The notes beneath the pieces were generated by a model, which worked only from the letters and a program-made list of their open reading frames with translations, ran no database searches and was not told where the DNA came from. A stretch of DNA of 32,156 nt from an uncultured Cetobacterium sp. Its GTDB lineage: Bacteria > Fusobacteriota > Fusobacteriia > Fusobacteriales > Fusobacteriaceae. The DNA is taken from the NCBI GenBank assembly GCA_934085975.1, contig CAKOHT010000017.1, forward strand, positions 1 to 32,156, in the 5' to 3' direction. Made by a program: the position numbers and the translations under genes. This document shows, in pieces, positions 1-9,320 of the stretch (its first letter is position 1; every line of letters starts with the position of its first letter).

Positions 1-3000
1 CCTTCATATAATGGGTTATCTTTTAACTCTACTTTTCTATTCGTATCTGAGTCTCTGTCTCCCACCTTACTATATGCGCTCTCTGGTCCTCCTATCTCCG
101 CATATATTGGTTCAGTTTTACTTAGGTTTCCTACACTACCTCTTCCATCATCTTTTGAACTCTGATTATTTTTCTTTGATGAAAATATTTTTTCTTTAAT
201 AGTACTTATTTTCTCTTTCACAATCTCTACTTTATCTTTTGCATCTTTTAAATTTTGAAGTGAAACAGTTAAGCTAATATCTCCACCTTGTTTTACATCG
301 TTTTTATTTATTATCTGACTGTTCTTTAAGTCTGTATAAATATCTTTTACTTCACCTTTTTTTCCATTTTGACTTACTGTTCCATTTACATTTATATTTT
401 CTTGTTTTAAGCCAATTACACTCTTAGATGTCACTTGCTTATCTTTTGTATCTCCAATTTTTCCACTTGCTCCTATATTACCTGTAAAGCCACCTGATAC
501 AGTTATTTGTGCTCCACCTTGTTTTTCACTTGTCACCAAATCTTTTAGATTTACATTTCCTCCTACTTTTAGACTTCCATTTCCTGTTTCTGATCCTAGC
601 ACGCCTCCAGTCATATTCAGATCTTTGCCTACATCTACTGCAAGGTTACCTCCCGCTTTTATACCAGATTGTTGAACCGTCTCTCCGTCTTTCCATATGT
701 TTCCACCACCAGCGCTCACTCCTAGTTCTCCTTTACCTATAGTATTGCTAGCTGCTCCTATTGAAACATTTCCTCCAGCATTTGCATTTATAGAATCCTC
801 TTTGTAGGATGATTTTTGACTCTCTATATTTAAGTTTCCTCCAACTTTAATATTGGCGTCTTTTTTAGCTTCTATCTCTGCGCCTTTTATATTTGTATCT
901 GCGCCAGATTTAATAGTCAAGTTTCCATCTGCTTTTATTGTTGAATTTATCATCTCTTTAGAAGTGGATGAAGTTACATCTACATTCGCGCTTCCACCTA
1001 CTCCTATATCAGTGTTTCCTCCCCATAGAGCGCTATATCCCGCTGATTGCTCCAACTGGGCTTCCAAATCAACTTTTAATCCAGATTCACTACTTGTTTT
1101 CTTAGCTGCTGATACATTGATATTATTCTTAGCATCTAAAGATATATTTTCTTCAGATTTAATATCTACACCATTTAGGTTTATATCTCCCTCTGTAGCT
1201 GTAATATCAATATTTTTTCCTTTTATTGATGTGATATTTTCACTTGTCTCATTCTTTGTAGAGTTTTCAATAGAAAGATTCACAGATTGTTTAGAGAAAA
1301 CACCTGCAAGGTCATTAAATAGAAGATTTGTAGCAGCACCAATACCCTGAGCAGCAAGTACTCCTTCATTAGCTTGGCCGCTTTTTATCGCTGCATCCAT
1401 TTTAACTCCAGTATTAATTGTATCAACAACAGAGCTACTTACTCCTTGACTTTGTTTAACTGCAAGAGTGAAACCATCTGTTTTTTCATTTCTAACATCC
1501 TCATATTTAGAAGTATCAACTTTTTTACCTTTAATTGTCACACTATTTTTAGCTTCGTAATCTCCACCACCTATATCAACAGTATTACCAGCTTTAATAG
1601 TTATGTTATCACCTTTTAACTGACTTTCAGACCAAGTAGTTTCATCTACCTCTTTTGTTGAATGCTCTATTTTTAAACCAACCTCTGAGTTTACCAATTG
1701 GTCCATATGTGGCTTTCCAGAAATTGTTGGAGTTTTTTCATTAGAACCATCTAATTTTTCGCTGATGGTTCCACTAGCTCCCCATTCACTTGAGATTTCA
1801 CCAGAAGCTGACATATCTGCTGTAGATGCACTACCACTTACACCCACGCCGCTAATACCTACGCTTCCATCCACATATATTCCAACACTTGTAGTTGTAG
1901 TTTTTTCGCTATATTCATTTTTACCAGCTTCAATAGAAACATCATTTTTAGCGATTATTTCAGTATCTTTAGAAGAATTTAATGTTCCATTAACTATTTT
2001 AATGTTATTTCCTGAATTTAACTCTATTTTTCCACCAGTTGATATACTGCTTCCCTTCGATGTAGAACTCTTCTTTTCAGTGGTTGTATTTCCACCACCT
2101 AACACTTGATATCTAGTATCACTTGTAGATTCCTCAACAGTATTTCTACCATCAAGAATATCGATATTATTTTTAGCATTGATAGACGTATTACCTCCAG
2201 TTTCAATGTTGCTTCCTTTAAGAACCACATTGTTTCCTGAGAAGATATTTAGATTTCCACTTGTAGATATAGCACTTTCTTTTGATATAGAAGCCTCCTT
2301 GTCATTTTTAGACCATCTTACAGTTAAAAGTCCACTTTCTACACTTGTCCTTGCACTGTCCTTTTTTCCAGAAAAAAACTGTTGACTATCTTTTATTACA
2401 ACATCATTTTTAGCATTTAAGTTTATATCACCCTGAGCATATTTAGTTTTATCATCTTTAGAGATAAGTCCTTCATTAGTTCCGATGGAACTTCCTTTAA
2501 TATTGATATTTTTTTCCGCATTAATATTTACATTTGAACCAACTATTTTCGACTCATTTGAAATAGCTTTACTAGAAGATTCTCTAGAATAGTTAAGGAG
2601 ATTTGTGTATTCATTTTTAGAAGTAGATGAAACTGTATAAATATCATTAACATTGACGCTTCCACCAGCATTTAGATTTATACTTCCAGCATCTCCCTCA
2701 ATGATATCTGCACTATCTTTCTTGAATAACTCCTTGTAATAATTTATATCTTTTACTTTTGTTATTTCTTTTGTTTCTTTTTGAGAAATTTCAGAACCTT
2801 CATCCTTCTTCTCCTCTTTTTTAGGAAGGGCTTCCAGTCCGCTAGTTGTCAGTGATCCACCTTTGATGTTGATATCGTTTTTCGAATCAATCTGAACGCC
2901 ATTATATCCATCTATTGAAGCTTTATCAGATACAACTTGATTTCCATTTCTATCCAAACCTAAAGTTGACTCAATGTCAACTTTATTTCCCGAAAGGATG

Positions 3001-6000
3001 ACATTATCAGCTTTCACGCTTCCACCAATCATATTGATATCTCCTGAGGCATCAAGTGCAATGTTTCCTTTAGTTGATGTTATTCCACCATTTATACCAC
3101 CAGAACTATTATTAGTTATCTCTCCTTTAGATTTAACTATGATATTTCCATTTGCGACTATATTTCCATTTGAGTTATTGAAGGAATCGACATCTGCTAC
3201 AATATCGCCACCAGTTCTAATAGTCGATAGTCCTCCGCTACCTTGAGAATTGGCTAATTTAATCCTAGATTCTTTAGATAGATATATTTGTGGAGTCAAG
3301 ACTTTAACACCATTGACTTCAATTTCAACATACCATATAATATCTTTCTTTAAGCTATTTATTTGCTGAGGAGTCAGTGGTTTTCCAACCTTTAATCCCA
3401 ACTCTTTTTCAAGAATAACAGCATTATCTAACAATTGCTTAACGGCCTTTGTGCTAAGTTCACTAGCGTATCCAGCAGCCTCTCTAAGTATTTTAGATAG
3501 TAATAGGTACTCATAATATGCATCTCCTATTACAGTCGATGGTTTATCCTTATTATATCCTATCTGTTCAAAGAAGTAATTAGAACCATAAAACTTATTT
3601 GGATCTATAAATTCTACATTAGTCTCAAATAGAGGTTGAATCTGACCTGGTTTTGGAGTAGCTGGCTTAAATATTCCATTCTCTCCAACTGGTATGTCAA
3701 TAAAAGTAATCGGATTGATTGTTCCAGCTACCGCTACAGCTCCTGCTGTATTTCCAGTTTCTGCTTTGATTGTGACCCCATCAATGGTTACAGATCCAGT
3801 CAGTATCTCTACATCATGAATTTGCTTAATACCTTCAACTTCTTTAATACTATTAAAATCTTTAATTTGAACTTGAATATTCGATTGAGTGCTATCAATA
3901 ACATTATTTCCTATTTTAACTTCAACTGTTTTATTTCCTTTTGCTTCTCCACCATCATTGCTAAGAGTTCCAGAATAATTCAAATCTTTTCCCGCTAATA
4001 TTTGTGCACTACCATTTGTAGGATAAAATTTTAATGAATCTTTTAAATTCCACTTCTCCTCTTTTGGTGGGATGTCTAAAGCTTTCCAATTAGCTCCTAG
4101 AACTGATGAAAGCAGTTGATTTAATACTGGATTATCGTGTGCTGCTAGTGATTTATAAAATCTATAGTTATAAGTATCGTCAAATTGCTTCTTAAATAAA
4201 GCATCCCACAGGGATCCTTTGAACACACTTCCGCTATTTCCATAAGCTCCTGTACCATACAGTCTTGTCTCCCAATGAAGTTCAATATTGATATTTTTTA
4301 ATAACCACTCTATTGTAAGCTCTTTATAAGTGGATCTATTTATTAAATCTCCTTTAATATTAAAATTTTTACTGGAAGCAATAATTCCATTCTCATTTGT
4401 GACTTTTGATTTTTCTTTAGTTTTACCTGTAATAGTAAAGTCTTCACCTGCTAGTATTTCACCTTTATTCTGTGTAAAAAAATCACTTCCTATTTTTGGC
4501 ATAGTAACTTTGGTATAATCTAATTGATAATAGAAATGGCTACTATTCCATGTATAATCTTTTTCAAAAGTTTCAGTTTTTCCATTTAAAAGTTCTCCAG
4601 TAAGTACACTAGAGTTTTCTAGGACATCAGTTTTTATAGTTAAACTTTTTCCAGCTTTAATACCACCACCTTTATTTAATAGTTTTTCTGTAACTATACT
4701 CATATTGTCTTTAGCTTCTATTTTAGCTCCTTGATTATTCAAAAGCATCTTAAAAATATTTAAGTTTAAATCTTTTCCAGACCACACTAAACCGTTATTT
4801 ACTAACTTAGCAGACTCAATATCTATGTTTTTATTTCCAATTATTGAACCATCATTTAATAAAGCACCTAAAAGCTTAATTTTTAAATACTCGGGAGTTA
4901 CTATTTTATTGACAAAAACATCACCATTACCATTTATAGTTATATTTTTGCTTCCAGTTACTTCTCCTAATTTTGATGCTTCCATTCCTTTTAATGCTAA
5001 ATTTATTTCTGTTCCTGTAAGTTTAGATTTAGAACCATTTTTTATATACTCAGTTGTTATATTTAAAGATTCTCCAGCACCCACTTGCGAACCATCCACA
5101 GCATTGATTGATTTGACATCTAAATTTATCTTACCTGAAGCTAGAATTTTTTTATTATGAGTTAAATTAGATTCCTTAGAATCAACTTTTAAACTTCCAT
5201 CAATTGATACATTTCCATTATCAAAGATTATATTTCCTCCACTCTTAGAGTTAGTAATTTGAACATCTCCTTTTGATTGGATATCTCCTTCGCTTCTAAA
5301 ATCTCCATCTAACTTAACATCTAATCCTGAAGAACTAATATTTCCTTTACTTTTTAATGACTTAGTATTTATTATAAGCTTTTTATGAACATGCAAGTCA
5401 CCTTCATTATCTATATCTTCCATATTATTAATAAGTGCTGCTCCACCAACTGTTGTATCTCCATTTATTTTAATATTTTTAGAGTCAATTGCTAAATTTG
5501 AACCAACACTTAAATCTTTTGAATAAACATCTCCATCTTTAGAATCAATAACTAAACTTTTTCCAGTAACAATTAAATTTTTGTTATCAAAACCTTTTGA
5601 TTTTACACTGGCATCTTCTTTTACTTGAAATTTTCCTGTATTCTTAAAGCTATCTTTAGCTTTCAAATCAAGTTTTCCTTCTATAATGCTATCTCCATCT
5701 GTTTGGAAACGATTAGTTGACACATCAGCCTTACCTTTTATACTTAGGTTTCCATTACTAATAAAATCTTTACTATTAGTATCAATAGCCGCATCCCCAC
5801 CTACTACAAGATTACCGCTATTTTTTACTTCTCCTTTTATTGAGATATTTTTCTTTATTTGGACCTTTGAATTTTTTGCAGATTCAAAATCTCCAGTTAA
5901 ATTTAAATTTCCATTTCCAGATAACGCATCACTTGATACTAACTTCGATGTTTTTATATCAATATCTGAACCTACAGTTAAGTTTTTTGACTCAAACATT

Positions 6001-8825
6001 CCCTCTAGTTCTGCTACAAGTTTTCCACCTACTGTCAAATTATTGTTTGAAAAACTATTCCCCTCAATCTTCAAATCTTTTTCTACTGTAGCTACTCCAC
6101 TGTTGGATACTTCACCCTGTGATTTTAAATTAACATTCCCTTTTGATAATAATATCCCATTATTCGCCAAAGTGTTAACAGTTGTTACTGCAATATTATT
6201 GCCTTCCAAAACTCCTAGTGAACCGTAACTAGATATTTTAGCCTTAATCTTTTGAAGTTTTGTTCTTTCTTCAGAAAGAGTGTTGATTTGAGATTTTAAA
6301 TCACTAATAACTTTAGGGTTTCTCTCGTTTTCCAATTGAGTTTCTAATTTTTTAATTGTTTGATTTATTTCAACTAATCTCTTTTCATCAAAAGAGGATA
6401 CAAGTTTTAAATATTCTTTAATATTAGCTTGACTCCCCATAGATACAATAGATTCACCCGTTATTAAAATATTATTTGTCGCTGTTATTCTTCGAGAGTT
6501 TAAAATATCTCCAATCGCTTTAATAAAAATATCTTCTCCTTGAATGATTCCAGTATTTACTATATTATTTCCTTGAAGATTCAATTTTTTGTTAGCTGTA
6601 ATAACTCCATCATTAGTGATGTCTTCAGTTGCTTTAATATCCAATTTGTCGCTGGACAATACCCCTATACTACCCGTTTTAGATAGCTCTTTTTTCAGAT
6701 TAACGAGTCTATCTCTCAGCGTATTGAAGTACTCTAGCGTCTCATTCAGTGCCTTAATTTTTTCTAAATCTGTTTCTAACTTTATTTTTTCTTCCAAATT
6801 TTTTATTCTTCTAAGGACTTTAGTTAAATGTTCAACCGAATATTCTTGGAACATATTTAAATACTTTTCAATCTCCTCTGATGAACCAGCGTTTACAAGT
6901 GAATTAACTATTACCTCAAGCTCTTTCACTGCTGTAATTTGCCCTGCATTCAAAAACTGCCCTTTTAAAGCCCGAACTAGTATGTTATCAGCACCTATTT
7001 TTCCTGTATTTGTAATTGTTGACTCTGAAATCAATTTTACATTTTTGTCAGTTAAAATCTCACCGTTGTTTATCAGTTCTCCAACAGAGGTTGTCAGCAC
7101 AATATCACCGTTTGTTGCGATAACTTTTCCAGCGAATGAGTTAATTAACTTCTGAGTTAAAATTGATATTTTTTGCGCAGATATATTTCCATAGTTTTCA
7201 AACCCACCGAAAGAAACCTCTATCTTAAGGTTTCCTAGTGGGTCTACAAACTCATTTAATTCTTTTTGATTTTCTCTAATCTCTCCTCTATTGATGAAGC
7301 TATTCTTGGCTTTAATATCAATATTTGCTCCTTTGATTACAGAGGATTTATGATTTAGAATTTTCTTAGCATCTATTTTTAAATTTCTATCAGCTGAAAT
7401 CAATCCTTTATTTTCAATCTCTTTAGCAAAGAGATCAACTTGTGTTCCAATTATTCCTGTGCTAACCCATGTTATCTCATTGGAACTGTATACTTTTCCA
7501 CTTTTTATATCTTTAGCTTGTAACTCTCCTTTACCTCCCACAAAAATAATTAAATCTAGATTAGGTTTCCCTGATATAGTTGGAATCATAACCCCTTGAA
7601 CATCAAGTTTTTCTGATAGATTTACTACAATATTTTTTTTAGATACTATCCTAGCAGATGTTTTATCCGCTAAAGTTAAGTTCTTTGCAACAATTGTTAT
7701 ACTTCCATCTGTAGATTGTAATGCAGACTCTAAGTTGATATTTCCAGAAATATTTAGGTCTATATTATCTCTTGCTGAAATAGAATTGATAAAGGAGTTT
7801 TCCTTATCATTACTAACACCTTTTTTTGTAGTAAGATTTTTTCCTTTAATATCCAGCTTTCCTTGAGAGTTAACAGAAGTTAATACGATATCCCCATTTG
7901 AATCTATCGCTATATCTTTTTCACTAACTATCAGACCCTGATGTTTTACACCAAGTCCTTCGTCAGTACTTATCAATCTGATATTTTTACCATACATAGA
8001 TCCAAACTCAGAGGCATATATTCCATATTTATCTGAAGTAGTTTTTTTAGATGATACAATATTTATATCCTTTAATTTTCCTACGTCAGTTGACAATTTA
8101 TTTTCACCAGCTATGATTGAAATATCAGGTGAATGCTCCCCTTTTAATGGAGCTACCTCTTTAAATATATGGACAGTTTTTGCTAAAATATTGAAATAGT
8201 CACCACTTGTTCCAACACCATTTAGTTCAATATTCCCCTTTTGAACATCAAAATTTATATTGCTTCCCGTGTTAGAGACCTTACCAGTTGAAAGAGTCAC
8301 TCCGCTTGTATTAATAAAAGTAGCCCCATTTAAAGTAATTCCGTTTTCGTTAGCTAGAATAAAATCTGCTCTAACTCCAAATACTTCTATATCTCCGTTG
8401 ATATTAGATACATTATTTCCTCTGACTTCATTTAAAATCACTTTAGCATTCTTAGTCAGATTAGTATTTTTTGTAACATATCCTCCAATCTGTGAAGTTC
8501 CATGCTCCATACTATTGTTGAAGATAAGACCATTCCCACTTCCAACACTCAAATCAACAAATTTATTATGAGAAATTCCACTAGAATTCGGATCAACAAT
8601 GTTAACGACATCCGTTTTATTAGCGGAAGTGTTCAAATTGGGCCCCCCGTAATCTGGAATAATATTGTTACTTTCTTTTTTTCTGGATCTTAAATCTCTT
8701 GCTTCAATTTCTTCAAATTCAAACATTCCAGAAATTAAAAAGGTAATTACTAAACTTAAAGTTATTTTTCTTTTATTTTTTAAATTTCGTTTCAACAGTT
8801 TTTCATTAATTCTTACTTCTTTCAT
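1..8825 (-). CDS. Filamentous haemagglutinin / CdiA-type TpsA adhesin, 3' end outside window
   Basis: Giant secreted adhesin of a two-partner secretion system. The frame starts at ATG 8825 behind AAGGTG and stays open everywhere I read it, to the window edge (about 2941 codons, no stop). Residues 1-41 are a long charged signal peptide (hydrophobic core 21-36). Residues 50-280 are a TPS domain with PNSSGISHNKF (79-89), ILNEV (130-134) and ANENGI (158-163). A beta-helix rich in short G/N/D repeats follows, interrupted by helical segments at 647-723 and 797-873. Residues about 1730-1845 hold the conserved core found in FHA/CdiA proteins before the second repeat block: IGDAYYEYLLLSKIL, then LTPQQ, KDIIWYVEIEVNG and PQIYLS. 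Residues 1850-2880 are FHA-2-like repeats. EPIYA lies at plus-strand 99-113. The TpsB transporter is not in the window. Whether the C-terminus carries a toxin cannot be seen. Confidence 0.93.
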   Translation of the reverse strand, partial: MKEVRINEKLLKRNLKNKRKITLSLVITFLISGMFEFEEIEARDLRSRKKESNNIIPDYGGPNLNTSANKTDVVNIVDPNSSGISHNKFVDLSVGSGNGLIFNNSMEHGTSQIGGYVTKNTNLTKNAKVILNEVRGNNVSNINGDIEVFGVRADFILANENGITLNGATFINTSGVTLSTGKVSNTGSNINFDVQKGNIELNGVGTSGDYFNILAKTVHIFKEVAPLKGEHSPDISIIAGENKLSTDVGKLKDINIVSSKKTTSDKYGIYASEFGSMYGKNIRLISTDEGLGVKHQGLIVSEKDIAIDSNGDIVLTSVNSQGKLDIKGKNLTTKKGVSNDKENSFINSISARDNIDLNISGNINLESALQSTDGSITIVAKNLTLADKTSARIVSKKNIVVNLSEKLDVQGVMIPTISGKPNLDLIIFVGGKGELQAKDIKSGKVYSSNEITWVSTGIIGTQVDLFAKEIENKGLISADRNLKIDAKKILNHKSSVIKGANIDIKAKNSFINRGEIRENQKELNEFVDPLGNLKIEVSFGGFENYGNISAQKISILTQKLINSFAGKVIATNGDIVLTTSVGELINNGEILTDKNVKLISESTITNTGKIGADNILVRALKGQFLNAGQITAVKELEVIVNSLVNAGSSEEIEKYLNMFQEYSVEHLTKVLRRIKNLEEKIKLETDLEKIKALNETLEYFNTLRDRLVNLKKELSKTGSIGVLSSDKLDIKATEDITNDGVITANKKLNLQGNNIVNTGIIQGEDIFIKAIGDILNSRRITATNNILITGESIVSMGSQANIKEYLKLVSSFDEKRLVEINQTIKKLETQLENERNPKVISDLKSQINTLSEERTKLQKIKAKISSYGSLGVLEGNNIAVTTVNTLANNGILLSKGNVNLKSQGEVSNSGVATVEKDLKIEGNSFSNNNLTVGGKLVAELEGMFESKNLTVGSDIDIKTSKLVSSDALSGNGNLNLTGDFESAKNSKVQIKKNISIKGEVKNSGNLVVGGDAAIDTNSKDFISNGNLSIKGKADVSTNRFQTDGDSIIEGKLDLKAKDSFKNTGKFQVKEDASVKSKGFDNKNLIVTGKSLVIDSKDGDVYSKDLSVGSNLAIDSKNIKINGDTTVGGAALINNMEDIDNEGDLHVHKKLIINTKSLKSKGNISSSGLDVKLDGDFRSEGDIQSKGDVQITNSKSGGNIIFDNGNVSIDGSLKVDSKESNLTHNKKILASGKINLDVKSINAVDGSQVGAGESLNITTEYIKNGSKSKLTGTEINLALKGMEASKLGEVTGSKNITINGNGDVFVNKIVTPEYLKIKLLGALLNDGSIIGNKNIDIESAKLVNNGLVWSGKDLNLNIFKMLLNNQGAKIEAKDNMSIVTEKLLNKGGGIKAGKSLTIKTDVLENSSVLTGELLNGKTETFEKDYTWNSSHFYYQLDYTKVTMPKIGSDFFTQNKGEILAGEDFTITGKTKEKSKVTNENGIIASSKNFNIKGDLINRSTYKELTIEWLLKNINIELHWETRLYGTGAYGNSGSVFKGSLWDALFKKQFDDTYNYRFYKSLAAHDNPVLNQLLSSVLGANWKALDIPPKEEKWNLKDSLKFYPTNGSAQILAGKDLNYSGTLSNDGGEAKGNKTVEVKIGNNVIDSTQSNIQVQIKDFNSIKEVEGIKQIHDVEILTGSVTIDGVTIKAETGNTAGAVAVAGTINPITFIDIPVGENGIFKPATPKPGQIQPLFETNVEFIDPNKFYGSNYFFEQIGYNKDKPSTVIGDAYYEYLLLSKILREAAGYASELSTKAVKQLLDNAVILEKELGLKVGKPLTPQQINSLKKDIIWYVEIEVNGVKVLTPQIYLSKESRIKLANSQGSGGLSTIRTGGDIVADVDSFNNSNGNIVANGNIIVKSKGEITNNSSGGINGGITSTKGNIALDASGDINMIGGSVKADNVILSGNKVDIESTLGLDRNGNQVVSDKASIDGYNGVQIDSKNDINIKGGSLTTSGLEALPKKEEKKDEGSEISQKETKEITKVKDINYYKELFKKDSADIIEGDAGSINLNAGGSVNVNDIYTVSSTSKNEYTNLLNYSRESSSKAISNESKIVGSNVNINAEKNINIKGSSIGTNEGLISKDDKTKYAQGDINLNAKNDVVIKDSQQFFSGKKDSARTSVESGLLTVRWSKNDKEASISKESAISTSGNLNIFSGNNVVLKGSNIETGGNTSINAKNNIDILDGRNTVEESTSDTRYQVLGGGNTTTEKKSSTSKGSSISTGGKIELNSGNNIKIVNGTLNSSKDTEIIAKNDVSIEAGKNEYSEKTTTTSVGIYVDGSVGISGVGVSGSASTADMSASGEISSEWGASGTISEKLDGSNEKTPTISGKPHMDQLVNSEVGLKIEHSTKEVDETTWSESQLKGDNITIKAGNTVDIGGGDYEAKNSVTIKGKKVDTSKYEDVRNEKTDGFTLAVKQSQGVSSSVVDTINTGVKMDAAIKSGQANEGVLAAQGIGAATNLLFNDLAGVFSKQSVNLSIENSTKNETSENITSIKGKNIDITATEGDINLNGVDIKSEENISLDAKNNINVSAAKKTSSESGLKVDLEAQLEQSAGYSALWGGNTDIGVGGSANVDVTSSTSKEMINSTIKADGNLTIKSGADTNIKGAEIEAKKDANIKVGGNLNIESQKSSYKEDSINANAGGNVSIGAASNTIGKGELGVSAGGGNIWKDGETVQQSGIKAGGNLAVDVGKDLNMTGGVLGSETGNGSLKVGGNVNLKDLVTSEKQGGAQITVSGGFTGNIGASGKIGDTKDKQVTSKSVIGLKQENINVNGTVSQNGKKGEVKDIYTDLKNSQIINKNDVKQGGDISLTVSLQNLKDAKDKVEIVKEKISTIKEKIFSSKKNNQSSKDDGRGSVGNLSKTEPIYAEIGGPESAYSKVGDRDSDTNRKVELKDNPLYE
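6207..6437 (-). repeat. Helical insert B in the adhesin beta-helix (77 residues)
   Basis: In-frame segment of the adhesin (residues 797-873) rich in Lys, Glu, Leu and Ile with heptad-like spacing, predicted as coiled coil inside an otherwise beta-rich protein. It begins GSQANIKEYL and ends YGSLGVL. It is exactly as long as insert A (6657-6887) and shares about 20 of 77 positions with it. Confidence 0.7.
6657..6887 (-). repeat. Helical insert A in the adhesin beta-helix (77 residues)
   Basis: In-frame segment (residues 647-723) beginning GSSEEIEKYL and ending TGSIGVL, charged and helical between. The start of insert B lies exactly 450 bp (150 codons) further along the gene, so a 150-residue unit (77 helical plus 73 beta) appears to have been duplicated. 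Confidence 0.7.
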
Positions 8826-9288
8826 AATTGTCACCTTTTTTTTGATAATATCGTTTGATTATAAAGCATAATATTCTTTTATTTAAAAAAAATCTTTTTT
8901 AGGACTTAAAAAAAAAATTCTAATTTAAAAAGGTTTTTAAAAAAATTTTTTCAAGTAATTTTTCTAAAATAATTTTTAATTTTTTTATGCAGAATTTTAA
9001 TTGATATTTTTATCTCTATTGTTTTTTTATTTCTGATAGATTCAATCAAAAAGAGTAATAAAAATATGAAAAAAACTTAACTCTCTAAAAATATATTTTC
9101 TATAATTAGTGTATTTTTTTATTGTAATTATATTCTATTTGATATATTTATTAAATAATTAGTATCTATGTACTTTATAATTAGTACTAATAATTTTATA
9201 TATAAAATATACTATTTTAATATAAAATTTATATGAATTTTTTTTAATTTTTTAATTTATTTCTCTATTTTTTGAAGGAAAAATTAAA
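8826..9288. other. AT-rich intergenic region upstream of the TpsA adhesin
   Basis: About 460 bases of extremely AT-rich DNA with no plausible gene on either strand. It separates the WG-repeat gene from the adhesin gene on the same strand and must hold the adhesin promoter. It contains a perfect 12-base palindrome, ATTAGTACTAAT, at 9180-9191, which could be an operator. I see no other structure. Confidence 0.6.
8858..8863 (-). promoter_or_regulatory. Possible -10 box for the TpsA adhesin gene
   Basis: On the minus strand this reads TATAAT, 32 bases upstream of the ATG at 8825. No good -35 lies at the expected distance (8881-8886 reads TTAAAT), so the site is only a candidate. Confidence 0.3.
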
Positions 9289-9320
9289 AAAAAAAGGTCC
9301 TTCCAAAAAGACCTTTTTTT
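9289..9320 (-). terminator. Rho-independent terminator of the pilus/WG operon
   Basis: AAAAAAAGGTC (9289-9299) pairs with GACCTTTTTTT (9310-9320) around a 10-base loop. It starts within the stop codon of the WG-repeat gene. The A/T flanks allow termination in both directions, but there is no plus-strand gene to the left. Confidence 0.8.

Noticed and set aside
5686..7155. Long plus-strand open frames (5686-6228, 6589-7155, also 853-1350 and 1765-2109) opposite the adhesin gene
   Set aside because: They are antisense shadows of the minus-strand adhesin: they all share one phase relative to it, have no ribosome binding sites, and encode Leu/Ser/Phe/Pro-rich sequence without family features.
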